A stretch of 64,000 bases of DNA from Streblospio benedicti (Eukaryota > Annelida > Polychaeta > Spionida > Spionidae). Below the pieces are notes generated by a model, which made no database searches, had not been told where the DNA came from, and worked only from the letters and a program-made list of their open reading frames with translations. This document shows, piece after piece, positions 19,768-32,800 of the stretch. Every line of letters begins with the position of its first letter. Position 1 is the stretch's first letter. Position numbers and translations under genes: made by a program. Location of the stretch: assembly GCA_019095985.1 (NCBI GenBank), contig CM032659.1, positions 12,477,069 through 12,541,068 of the forward strand, given 5' to 3'.

Positions 19768-20521
19768 GGGATCGGTCACAAATTACATCAGCTACTGGGG
19801 GGAGGGGGGGTCATGAATGTCTGACGAAAGCTGACGTGGGGGGGGGTTCGGCACTGACTGACGTCAGCTTTCAGCTTTCATCCCAGTTTTAAAGACGATT
19901 GAGATATTTTACCAGTCAGAGATATTCCAGATCATGCTTAACTATAATTTAACAAGTAGGGGTCTATAATTACCTCTAAAACAGATTTTTTAAAAATACC
20001 AGTTGATATTAGCGTATATGACCATCCAAGTGCCCAGGGCTGTTAAATTGAAATTTTCTCAAAATGGGGGGTGGGCTGTTACAATGGGAGTGCTGTTACT
20101 TCTTAATTTGAATGGACATTTAGGAAAAAGAGGAGGGAGGGCTGTTACATGGGGCTGGGCACTTGGATGGTCGTATACAGTAGTTAAATAGCGTAATCGT
20201 TAAATAGCACCAAAGAAAGAACATAAAGAATATATTTCGTGTTTATAAAAGCATTAAAAATTATGCATTAAAAAGAAAAAAATCCTCTAATACCTTTTAC
20301 ATGAGAAGATTGATATAACTTAGGGACAGTAAGATTTAACTTTAAAATTGATAAAATGATTGTTCGATTATACAGCTGACATGTGCACACAAGTAAATAA
20401 ATGCTGACGTCAGCTGGCGGGGGGATGGGGGGTGGGGTCATCGAAAGCTGACGAGGGGGAGGGGGTGGGGGTGGGGTCAAAAATAACCAAATTTTGGCTG
20501 ACATAATTTGTGAACGATCCC
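19768..20521. mobile_element. 754-bp MITE with TAA target duplication
   Basis: The ends are inverted repeats of about 25 bp: gggatcggtcacaaattaca on the left, and on the right the complement reads gggatcgttcacaaattatg. TAA flanks both sides (19765-19767 and 20522-20524), as expected for a PIF/Harbinger-type insertion. Subterminal G-rich tracts (runs of 8-9 G) occur at both ends. No transposase is encoded. Confidence 0.75.
20014..20178. mobile_element. 165-bp palindromic element nested in the MITE
   Basis: Arms 20014-20037 and 20155-20178 are a 24-bp inverted repeat with one mismatch (gtatatgaccatccaagtgc... and complement). It sits in the middle of the 754-bp element, which implies later insertion. 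A second internal 'gggctgttaca' pair also recurs. Confidence 0.65.
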
Positions 20522-20713
20522 TAACCTGTACTTGTTTTATTTTAAATGATATTGTGTGTGTCATTAATATCCATAGAAAGACCAATTCAAATGTGCACCT
20601 GATAAACATCTTAATAAAAATCATACCACTTTTTTATGGAAATGAAGACTGTTAGTTGATGTTTGGGGCAGTCAAATAGGGATTTTTGCATCTTTGTTTC
20701 CGTTATTTTACAG

Positions 20714-20842
20714 ACCGGTCAGCGGCAGGATGGGCAGACGGACCAGCAATTCCAGCAGACGGCTCAGCCCATATTTCAAATGCCAACGCAACAGATATTT
20801 GTTCAGGGCGGAGGGGACGAAACTGGTGATGTCGGAGAGTAG
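20714..20842 (+). CDS. NFYC: NF-YC, last coding exon
   Basis: Acceptor ttttacag|ACCGGT. Encodes 42 residues, TGQRQDGQTDQQFQQ then AQPIFQMPTQQIFVQGG and an acidic end ..DETGDVGE, then TAG. With the three earlier exons the protein is 338 residues (339 with the alternative acceptor), the size usual for animal NF-YC. Confidence 0.9.
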   Translation, partial: TGQRQDGQTDQQFQQTAQPIFQMPTQQIFVQGGGDETGDVGE

Positions 20843-22311
20843 TAGGGAACAATTGATAGAGTGGATGAAACATGCGATAGAGGCTTTTGGATTGAGCGAA
20901 GTGTATTGCATAGGTTTCATGAAACAATGCAAATGGTTGTTTTCCAGCTTCTGTGTATAATAAGTAACCGATGCTTTGTTTATATACAGAACTGGAGAAT
21001 CGATTTTCTTGTTAGATCTGTAAACTGAGGGGTTTAGACATGAAAGTCTCTATGCAAGATAAGGAAGTCGCTGTACGTTGAAAGAATATGCTTTAATCAT
21101 TTACAAATGATGTACATGATGAAACCGTGGAATATTCATCGGTTGCATGCTACAGTAGTAACTGCAGTAACGGTATGGCCTCGCATTGACTTATCACTGC
21201 AGAAAGAATATTTGTTTTTAGCATTAAATTAAGAAGATCAGGAATAGAAATTCACCAAGTGACAATTATTAAAATGGTGTGTATTGATGCTTTCAAGTGC
21301 AAAACAGATTGGTTGGGGCGAAGTGTGAATGGAAGTTGAATATTTATTTATTTTCCTATATCATATCATTATAAATAGATATTATTATAAATATTATCAT
21401 CATCATCATCATCATTAGTTACAGCATTTAGAGGCAGATACTCAAGGGTAGTTTTTGATAATCAGAGGTATATCGCTATCTGAATTAAATATTTATTTCT
21501 TGGCATTTCAATATGGTATTTCAAACATTATGTTCACAAGTCTCAATCAAGATGTGTTTGTTGTTGTCTTAAGCAAATGCTTGGTTGATAAATGCTGCTT
21601 TGTTTCATCATTGACTTATCAAAGGTTAAATCTAATATTTGAATGAAAATTATATTCCAATTTATTCCCAAATAAGTTTGATGTAAAATTAATGTTAATT
21701 TGGAAAGAATGAAAAACTCAATTTTCAGTCATGTCATGAAAGTAATTTTACATATTGGTAATTTTGGGCGAAATAAGTGTTAAAATACTTTATGCATAAC
21801 TTGAACGTAATACAACTCATTAAAGTACATAGTGCAGTCTGTAAATTTTAGATTTTTATGTACTTAATAAATACATTGAAATGTAAAATTATTTTGTTTA
21901 TTGTCGAGAATTATACTATGTGCGGTAAAAGCACCTGGTATGATTTTGTATCATTTATGCATAACAGGTGTGTGAAACCAGAAGAAACCTGTACGTAATG
22001 TACAACTCATTAAAGTACATAGTTAAATGCAGAAATGAATTGATTTTGTATCAGTATGCAAACAAATTATTCCCAACACAATTAAAACCAAGTAACCTGT
22101 CACTTATGCTTTTAATTTGCCCTTATTTTTATTCATGTTTGAGTACATTATGAATAGATAAATTCAATAAATTATTACAGAGTTGATACAAGGGTTGAGA
22201 ATATAATATATGAAATTAAAATTACAGGCCTTTTTTGTTTTTTATAACAAAAGTGTCAAGATGTGATTGTCTTTCATGTAGCAAATTATACTATGTAAAG
22301 GTTTAAATAAA
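20843..22311 (+). other. NF-YC 3' UTR candidates and poly(A) signals
   Basis: AATAAA hexamers lie at 21866-21871, 22166-22171 and 22306-22311. Sequence around the first and last is partly duplicated ('attatactatgt...cacctggtatg...tatcatttatgcat' at about 21904-21964 and 22285-22366; 'caactcattaaagtacatag' at about 21812 and 22003), so alternative 3' ends may have arisen by local duplication. Confidence 0.5.
21395..21416 (+). repeat. ATC microsatellite
   Basis: About seven ATC units in the NF-YC 3' region. Confidence 0.85.
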
Positions 22312-25300
22312 AGAACAGTTTTGTACAGTGTCACCTGGTATGTATGTTTGTTATCATTTATGCATGCAAATTGTATTATATAACTTATAAAACCCATTTA
22401 AGACATAGTTTAAATAACAAATTATTGACCTGTACGAAACTAGCGGTATGAACACGCCTGTATCATTTTAATGCAGTATACGGACCAGCGTTGTGGTCTG
22501 GAATAAGTCCAAATCTTACGGAAATTTGTTGCCCCAGACCAACCTGTTTTTATTTAGTCATGGAATTTGAGCGCATTTTGGTTGCATCGATTTTGATGTT
22601 CAAGTAGTGTCTGTTTCGTCATGTTTACACGATAGATATTACGAATATTATAAACTATACCAATTTCATAATTCTTTGTGAACACCATTTCATTCAAGAC
22701 AGTTCACTTTTGTGTTACACAATATACCTCAAAGAAAATCAAGACTTATCATAATGAGATAACCTATAACGTATATTGTAGGGAAGACATCTCGAAATTT
22801 TATAATATATAATAAGCGGATTCACAAAACTTTTTTACTTCAAAATACCCTGGCTACTGCAAGGGCCAAAACGGGTGGTGTCATTTTGTTGTCAATAACC
22901 GCTGTCCTTGAGGTGGGGCGGAAATAATGTTGCTAGGGATGGCAAAAACTGACCGACATTACCCAGTAGTCTAGATAAACAGGTCGCCCTCAAATTGAGG
23001 ATTGATTTAAGATGGTCTAAAATTTAAATATCAAAACATACAATAAAACCAGATTTTGTTCATTAAATTTATTAAAAAGTGACCATTCCAACACAATCAT
23101 TCTTCACTTCCGTCTCAATGGAATTATGGGTGATATCTCTTCAATTTTGTAAACAGTTTGTTGTACTTTATCTGATCATCTAACAAATATACATACAGAT
23201 ACATGTAGTGTTCTGTCCTAATATAAACTGCATATCAGTTCAGGACTTGACTGTTAATACCTGATGAAAGTTACTAAAACTATTTTCTTGTTTAAAAACT
23301 AATTTGCCACTCATTAAGTGACAACTATTTCACCTTTCTTTTCTATTCTATTACAAAATGATGATGAATGAGAACTCTTTCAAACTATAATAATCACAGC
23401 CACACCAGCAGACCAGGTTTAAGCTTCTCTACTGACATTATCTAAGGAATTATTCACCGAAGTACACAATAAAACGAAACTTGATCAGACCTAAGAAAAT
23501 ACAATCTGGATAAATATTGCACTAGGAACTGGGACGTTGTCTTAAGGCAAATGTTTATATAAAAAGAAAATTCCGCGTGAGAATTACAATAGACATTACA
23601 ATATTGAATTGGCACTTGAAAGACGGGAACTCTGTAATTTTCCATGATGTTCCCCGATATAAACCACTAGTAATTTAACACTTACGAACATACAAAGTTT
23701 TTGCTATCACAGTGATTTCTTGCTGTGAACCCTTTTTTTTTAAATATGGTAAATGTACTACTAAAGCATCTTAACAAAAGAAATGAACATTCATTGAAGC
23801 AAATCACTCACAATCTCTTACACATTATGATGAAGATGATAATGATTATTGATACATGAATTGTAATGTTTAAAATCTTCTGATCAAATCTTTCGAATAT
23901 TCAGTGGATTTCATTTGCACATCAAAATACATATTTGCTCAGTTCTTCACACATAGAAAAAAGCCAAGCAATTTAATACAAAAACTTCCATACATAAAAT
24001 CATGAATTTTTTTCAGCTTGATTGCTTTATAACATAAATAATGGCCTTCGACATTACTTCACTACTCTCACCAGAGGTTAAGTCTTAAGATTTAATTTAC
24101 ATGGAGGAACTTATTAAAAACTAACAAAATTAATTTGTTATTAACTTCCATGAAATGTCAAAGATTTCAAAATTTATTCACATTTCTATTTTTTATATTA
24201 TTCTATGTTCCATTTCCAAATGGACTTGTGATTAGTTCAACACACATATTTCAAATTTGAATTTCGTATTTGTTGACAAGAGTAGTATTTCTAGTATTGC
24301 AAGGTTATCAGTGCATACAAAACGACAACTATAGGAACAGAAACAAACAAAAGAATATATACAACCATAATATTACCTCTAAAGGAACCATCATTTATAT
24401 ACAATTTTTCTAGATAAAAAATTACATTAGTGAAACTGTTAAACAATTGTCTATCATCATCCACCATAATATGTGGAACAGAAGACACCAAAGTAAAATC
24501 AGCAGTATAAGTTCTAGTATGTCCTACAGTACTGTTTTCAATACTGTACCTCAAATTATAGTACAGTGCATAAACTCAAACAAGGAACCATTAAAATGCT
24601 AAATATATTTTGTACCTAAATATGAATATAACATATCGAGAGTACTGCATTGCAGTACAATATTTATGTTTTATGGTATCAAGGAATGGACATTATAGAG
24701 AACATTCAATTTCTATCAAATTTAGATGTGTGTTGGTTCGTATTTTCAATTAAAATGATTAACCATTCAGTGATTAAAACAGATTTCCCTTTCAATCCAC
24801 ACACTTTTTTTTCACATTTAAATAATAATATTTACATATGCTATACAAACATCAGTATAAAAATTTAAATCAACATACTCCAAATTCATCTAGTACCTGT
24901 CGCTACATACAGTAGTGACTAGGCAACGAATGGCTAGTTCAATAATTCAGAACTAAAAATTTCTTTTTAAAAATTGTATCATAAAAGTTTGCTTAATGAT
25001 CTGAATTCATATACAAGTACGAATGGTACACAAAATTGGTTTTAAAACTTGAAGTTTATTTGAATTTTTAGAGCTTCTTGGCCAATTGACACCAATTAGG
25101 GCTGTTCACCTTTGGGGAATATGAACAGCACCAGCTACAATGTCTCCAAAATCTAGTTCATTCTAGATCTAGTCTAATTCTCACAGAATCTAGAGCATTT
25201 ACCTTCAACCATTCTAATTATAGCACCTTAAAACATAATACATTCATTGGCTGAGAATACATGTATACGTAATGTACCCACACGCTCCCATTTTCCGGAA

Positions 25301-26773
25301 GCAAAAATGCATTGTAATACATAATGAAGCGGATTAGATATTTCCAGATTTTTTTAGTGGGAGGCAACACTGGATGGATTAATGGTTGATTCCGTCCCTT
25401 CCTCATGAAATAAAAAAAAAATGTGACAATTTGGAATTTAAAACTACATTACACATTGAACAACCAGCCTCATTTACACTAACATTTGGAGAGGCTTTTA
25501 TATAACTGCATATGACAACACATATAAATGCACAAGTATAAAAATAGTCTTCTAACACATAACGGTGAAGCCTACGGGACTTTGGTGTTTCTACCGCAGT
25601 GGGAGCTATAGCATCTCAGAAGGAAGCACGTTTTATTAGGAGTCTTTCTCTTGGACTACATCTTGATAGTAAAATCTTTTAAAACGTCTACATGTTGTTT
25701 CATAACAATAAAACACAATATTCCAATTACACTTCCATAGCAATCAATTTTTCATGCTCAACAAGTTTACCACTTTAAAACCAATTTCACATTCTACAAT
25801 ATCGAGTGAGGCATATCTTGGATACTGTAGATTTTTGTTCGCGGTGAAGGCAAAAATAGTATTGCTTAGAACCAGTTGCTAAGTAACCGAATGAACACAG
25901 CATCTTTGACATCACAACAAAATCACGTTTTTTACTAAAGTATTGCACTGTGAAAAAATCATCTCATTTAAAAACTCAATTGACAACTCAATTGACCTTT
26001 TGTAATGAGAATTGCATGTATTTTCAGATTGTATAAACACTGGATCATTTCTTCAAACACATTGAAACAAATTTTAGAACACGATATTTTGAAAGATACA
26101 TTGTACATAGTAAAGTCTGTTTAGAACAAGTAGGCCTATTTTCATGGACGCAAAACCATTCAAAAACCACGCACTTCTTAAAAAGTGGATTCCACATTAG
26201 GTGAGGAATAATCCTACACAATTTTCATCAAAAGATGATTCTTTATCTACTATCCCTGTTATTTGATTATTTCCCTGCACAAAAGATGTTGACAGTTGAA
26301 TTGTACACTATTTACCAGCAATGAAGCTATCATCATAAATAACATACAAAATCAAATGAGTTGCAGGAGAAAAATGGTTGCATTTTTTTTTTGTTCACAA
26401 AAATTTCACAAATCTTGTATAGAAAAATGGTTGGTTGTTGTAGTTACGATTTTGTTACTAGTTACATGTAACATGATTACCACCAGATTTGACACATGTT
26501 TCTGTTGTCAATGTGTTGACATTGGCTGGCGTGTTATCACATAAGGTACCAATTTCCATTGCAGTGGTATTATATTTACTGTATTTCCTGCAATTCAATG
26601 GCTTCAAACTCAGTTTGCTCATCCATAGTTGTTTGCTTAAGAACAATAGGTTTTTATTAGTTCACCTTCTTGTGTAGCATCTGTTGTCAAAGCTTTAATA
26701 TTGGGTTGGCATGGTATTTGCTTGTGTGTGCGTGTGTTGTTAAGGATATCAGTAGTCGTCATCATAGTGATCA
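22312..26773. other. Convergent intergenic/3' UTR region
   Basis: AT-rich sequence between the NF-YC and integrin stop codons, which face each other. Part is presumably the integrin 3' UTR: on the - strand an AATAAA lies at 26653-26658, 116 bases past the stop, and others lie further on. No third gene is recognised. Confidence 0.5.
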
Positions 26774-26869
26774 CTAGTTGTAACCGTCGTCAAGGTATGC
26801 ATTTGCTTTTTCCTTCTTTGCTTTGTGTTGCCGCATATCGTCAGGCACATTACGCTTGAAGAAGCCGCA
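26774..26869 (-). CDS. Integrin alpha exon: cytoplasmic tail
   Basis: Encodes [20 protein letters not shown] and ends [10 protein letters not shown], stop TAG. GFFKR (26852-26866) is the membrane-proximal alpha-subunit motif that clasps the beta tail. Acceptor tttttcag, phase 0. Confidence 0.95.
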   Translation of the reverse strand, partial: CGFFKRNVPDDMRQHKAKKEKANAYLDDGYN

Positions 26870-29800
26870 CTGAAAAAACGAGAGCAACACGTATGAAAAT
26901 CATGAGTTACAACCTCAAAACATGGTGCTGGGGACACCAAATATAGACACTTTTTCAATTTTCCCCTTTGGTAATGGTAATGGTATGATGTTACTAAAAT
27001 GTTTCGCTGCTCACTGATAGAAGACACTGTTCCTACTCTTGGTAGCGAGGTTTTACTGTAGAAATAAGATCACCCTCATTGACATTGTGTGAACGCCGAA
27101 TACTTGTACCAACGTACCTTCCAAAGGAGCAGGATAAGGAGTATGAGGAGCAGCACGCCTCCAATGGCAGCCAAGATGATCACCCAGAGAGGCACGCCCT
27201 CCTGAGGCTTCACCTAAAACATTTAAATCAAGTGGTTACAGTTTAGCTTTACTTCTATTCAACATTACGTCATTTTCATTCCATATTGCACTACTCTGCC
27301 TTTCTTAACACCTTAGGGAGCCCACAGCACATTGAGTGAAACACCCACCAGTCCTGGCTGGAATTTGAACCCAAAATCTTCTGAACATGAGTCCAACTCT
27401 CTATTAACTTTTTCAAGGATTGTTAGGTTTAGATTGTTTGAATAGTTGAAGAGTAAGTAGCATTTACTATGACAACTGACACTGTAGATCTGACAGGTAT
27501 ATTACATGGATGGTATCGTAGAGAGGTAGGATAAATATCCGTTAGAAAGGATTTTTCTTACAGACCATACTATAGATACATGTACTTATTGCTACAATGA
27601 CTGTTTTCCTACCGATTATCATGCAGTAGAGAAGCTATTATGATCAAAGAGCAACATTTCATTGCGAGGGGCACAGTCACAATGATACAGACACCTGTTC
27701 CATTTACAAATACACATAAAGAATGCGCAAACATCAAGAGCTAAAAAGAACCAGAAAATACTTGCCTCTATATCAGGAATAGCCTTTGTCAGCGCCCGCG
27801 CTATGTCATTGCTTGTGTCCGTCTGCTTCACATTTAGTGCTGGGTCGATAGAGACTGTTCCCGTGGAGTAAATTCGGACCTCATCGACATTGCGGTAATC
27901 CTGCATAGTCGATGGATGATTTTACATTTTTCACATGCAAATTCATGAGTAATAAACACTAAAACACTAACATTATCAACATTTGTATCATGGAAACCTA
28001 GGTTATCACAGAAGTGAGAGGAGTCCCATAAAAAAATAAAAAGAAATGAGCCAAACTGATCTTGTACATTTAGCTCTGCCATCAGAATTTTTTTTCCATC
28101 AACAGAGGGAGAATGTTTTGGAGTTTTTTTCTCCTCTTGTTTTGTTTTTTGAATTGATTGAAACTAAGTAAAAAGTGAATTACAGAACACGTATCTTAAA
28201 CATTTATTGTTGCTGCATCTACCTCTAGGAAGGTGCTGTTCCACAAGCGTGAGCGCATACTGATCACCACACTCATCTCAGGGTTCAGGTTACCAATCGT
28301 GCACATGATGTCGAAGCAGCGTGCAGAGCCCTTGCCGCAGTCCTGGAAAATAAACGCTCGCGCACTGAGCAAAATTTGCATAATATTCCTGTAAAAACGG
28401 CTGAGCTCTTTGTATTGCTTTAAACATAAACTGAAGATAGTGTGCTTTGTATATATTCCCAAAGCAGGGTACGCATTATGAGTTTTGACTTTTGACACAT
28501 TTAGCAGTAGGCTTTCATGAGCCTGGGCTCTTACAGTATGTGATCTAGTGAATTGTTAATCTATGCAGTAATCATGGTGTAAAACTCTCATTGAAGGAGA
28601 GTGGTTTTAATGATTTCTATAGGCTGGATTCATTTTTTAAATGGCACAGTAAGTATTGCTGCAAATTTCCCATATACCTGAATATGTGAGTGCTGCCATA
28701 CTTCACAACAATTTTTTTTATCCTGAGAAACCACATGATAAACTCTTAAAACCCACTCCCGCTGTAAAAAAAAGCCTGCCAAAGAGCCTGCCACTCACCA
28801 TAGTGACTACCGTAAGGGACTTTCCAACCTCGTCTGTGAGTTTCTCTGGTGCAATAATGTTCTCTCGCTTGACGCGCTTATTGCTGATTGAGGCTGAGGA
28901 GTTCACAGGGATGAGAAGGTTGCGATCAAGGACGGCGTTCGCAGACTAGTGAATGAAAGAAAGTTACACAAATTGTGTATATTTTTGTTTTATTCTATGA
29001 ATGTGAATATCTCATTCAAAAATGAAAGTAGATTCAACTTGAGAAATCTTTTAAACATTGTCTGTAACAGAATAATTTCAATGAATAGGAGAAATATGGT
29101 CTCATGAAAAAAACTCAGTTTAGAGTTGTTAAAGGTTGCACATTTCAAATATAGAATTAAAATAAAGAACTAATCTTCACAAACTAAACTAAACTAAATA
29201 GTTTTTCTGTTAATTCATTATGATTCTTGTCAATTGGTAAGCATTATTTTTGTAACTAGTTACGTAACTAATTTCCTCATGAGAGATCTATTATTATTTT
29301 TGTTGTTAGCTTCTGTTTGCGCAAAGCATTACTATTACTAATTTGTCTTAGACGTGAAAAACTTATTTTGTTACGTTAATGTTAATTTGACCACAAAGGC
29401 TGAATAAATAATCTTATTTTTCCAAACATAAACCTCTTCTAAATACAGCAATATCAACCTCTTACTATAAATCTGGGAAAAAAATCATCCAACAAAATGC
29501 ATAAAAAAAGAATTACCCCAAATGTTTTTGATTGTTTAAACACTGTTTAAAAATCAAAACAACACAAAATTGAAGAAAAATAACACAATACCATTTACCC
29601 TATTTTCACTAAAATATAGCATAGCATGGCAAACATTATGCAACAATATACATTATAAAGTTGATAAATGCTAGCTTCATTTTGGTCTGATAAAAATGTG
29701 ACAAATGTATACATAGGCGACGGTAGTAACACCCATAATAGAAAATCTTTCTTCTTGCATTAATACCAATTTACTTTGTAATTATTTGGATAAGGGCTAA

Positions 29801-32800
29801 AAAAATTAGGTTCATTTCAGACGATATCTTTACAAAAAAATTAAATTGGAAGTTTGAGTAAAATTTAGAGTTTTGCATTAGTAATTGTAGATTGCGAGTG
29901 AAAACTTTATTTAAGGGAAAATCTCCATATCAGAAAATGTGGTACTTTTTGGTACACAAGAAGAAATTTGTCATCTTCTACATCACTAACTGACATCAAT
30001 ATTCTATCTACACATGTTATTAGATAAGAGGAAATTCTGGCTTTAATGTTCATGAGTCATGGTGGTTCTTACAAAGTGATAAAAGTTTTGGGTATTACAA
30101 AGTGATGCCTTACGACAATGCAAATTCCAACAAAATATAAGACCAAAATTTCCTCTATCAAATTACACCGGACTCTAGTGACTACTATGGTTACAATAAT
30201 CATAACAAACCTAGCTTGCTACATGAATATTTCAAGGTCACAGAAAATAAACCACCATACACCACCATAAATTTTCTAATAATAACTAGATAAAACTGTT
30301 GCTACAGACACAAACTTCTTAATGACTTACTAATCGTTGGCGAAACTTCAAGGATAACATTCTGTCCAGCTGTGATTGGAGCAGAAAAAGAGAAGCACAT
30401 TAATCAGGTCAAGGGCATTAATGAGGTCAAGTTTAAAGTTGATGAGGGCACTAACTGGGTTATTTTAAGTTCAATGCCATTAATTAAGTTGTGCTGAAGA
30501 GTAAAGCTACACATTAGTTGGATATCCATACAGTAAGAAATTTCTGAAATTCTATTCAGTAGAGAATAAGTATCAAGAAGAGGGAATGAGTGACATAATT
30601 ATTAGGCAAAACAAGAAGGGAAAAGATGAATATATGTATCAAAAACATAGAGAAGGTATGGTATAGCAAGAAGTTGAATACTATTTTGGTTTTTGGGGAA
30701 CAGTAGGCAAACGGTAAACAGACATGTATAGAGAGCAAAATGTTTATCTTCATGTAGAATATGTACAATTCATGGTCTAGATACATATGAATCTTTCACT
30801 ATTTTTGCTTGCTAATGAAGTTTCAGTTACATGCATTGACTTTCCTACTAGGAACATCATTTACTATCAGCTCAAAGCTATATGAGTTACTCACCTGAAT
30901 GTTGATGGGGTTGACATACTTGTCGCGGTCTTTAATCGAGCACTTGGCTGGTCCATCCACCACGGGGTCTTCCATCAGGTACAGCAGGTGCTTGCCTGAA
31001 AATGTAGGTCAGTTTGACAAGTGCTTGCTTGACAATATAGGTCAGATTAGCAGGTGTTTGCCAGAAAATGTATGTCAGTTTAACATGTGCTTTCCTGATA
31101 ATATAGGTCAGTTTAACAGGTGCTTGCTTGACAATACAGATCAGTTTAACAGGTGCTTGCATAACAAATGTCAGTTTAACTAATCAATGACTCCTCAAAT
31201 GTTTGAAGCTCCCCGGTAATGCTAATTCCACACCCCAAGTAACTCACCTTGGTTGAACTCTCCATTGTAGACCTCGTAGGGCCACTGAATGCGGAGTGTG
31301 GAGCTGGCCACCTTGCCGGTGCCAGTGTTCTTCACCTCGTAGCTGTGTCGCACCTCGCCGCCGATGTCGTTCTCTGTTCGCACCGCGCTCTCGCCACGCA
31401 CCACGCCACCGAAGAACAGCTCGTTAGGCTGCGACCACCTGCAGACACACATAATGCACTCATGCAGGGTGTGAAACTCCTGAAAATGTGCTCACGGACA
31501 CCACGGCTGGCAACCATGAAAAATGGCCGGCCCTGATGAATGAAAAGTAGGTACCGTATTTGTTCTTATAAGCACACCTGCCCCATTAAGGGCACCCCCC
31601 TGTTTATGCAGATTAAATATTATACAAATCTTGCTCTTTTTTTGGCAAAGATTTCACCTACCGCGCCATATTGTAAAACTATAACACGCCGGTTTTATTC
31701 TGTATTTGGATTACCACATAACCATCCAGGTGCATTGTGTTATCATGTTCTGTGGGGTCAAAGTGAGCTATAAAAGAAACATGCATGAAACTCGAAATAT
31801 TGTTGGGGTGCGCTTATTAATTTTTGTTTTTTTGCTGAAATTTGTTTTTGTAAGCGCACTGTGCGCTTATTAGGATGAATATGGTATATAGTTTTTTGAG
31901 TACTTTATATTTACATGGCAGCCCTAAAAAAGCAGTCTGGCCATCGGGTTGGAACCAGCAGCTCTGCCTAAAATCAGTTACCACAGAGCCAGCTCGTATG
32001 ACCTTATTATACGCTGCACTTGTGTTGAGAAACGTTATGCTCAAATTTTGCAAGCCAAGTGGAAGAAGTGACTGGATTTGTGGCGTTTTAAGACCAGCTG
32101 CAAACACAATGTGCTCCCAATGTTGATTGAGATGACATAGCGAACTCATGCTACAGATCTTTATATGATGGGTCTGTAAGTCATCTCAATTGTGTAAACT
32201 ACCGTAACTGATGCTTAATATAAAATCACTGAATTACTGTCACAAACTGACAAATGTAACTTACCCTCTGACGAGGATGTCTGTTTCAACGACCACCACA
32301 ACATCAATAAACACTGTGTCATCGATTGTGTCAGACTCAATACTTGTCCTGGAAAAAAGCATAATCACATATAGTCAATAAAGCTAGTTTTTCAGCGAAG
32401 AATAAGCTGAAATTTACCAAAATCGCATTTGAACACCCAAACACAGTGAGACTATCTAGCCAGTTAAATTCTAAATCGAACAAACTTACGTGTTGACACG
32501 CAAGCCAAAGTTGAGCTTCCTGATGGCGGCTGATAGGAACTTTGGTGAGAGCTTGATGGTGAACTCTGAGCGTTGGTTCCTCACCATGGGGTTGCCGATG
32601 CCACAGATCACCTGCCCTTCGTTGTTGGGGACACACGACACTTGTCTCTTCTGCAACATAGCGGCATCATGATAAAATAGCAATAATTGTTCTGAGGACA
32701 CTTCATTTAGATACTTTTGATGAAAAAGGATCAACGATTTTTACCCTTTTACATATATACTTTTTTATCCTAGCAGGAGGTATTAAACGCACAAGGAAAT

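Larger units (their letters stand above)
19293..20713 (+). other. NF-YC intron 3 with nested inverted-repeat elements
   Basis: A 1.4-kb intron. More than half is a 754-bp element (19768-20521) with terminal inverted repeats and a second, smaller palindrome inside it (20014-20178). Confidence 0.8.

Noticed and set aside
20268-20624. 118-residue open frame on the - strand
   Set aside because: Its proline run comes from the G-rich subterminal tracts of the MITE; no protein family fits.
27353-27410. tRNA-like B box on the - strand
   Set aside because: Only the B-box-like string is convincing; no cloverleaf can be drawn, so it is not called a tRNA gene.
31466-31530. Possible second hAT-like MITE (cagggtgtgaaact ... 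ggccggccctg)
   Set aside because: The ends are similar in style, but the flanks do not show a matching duplication.
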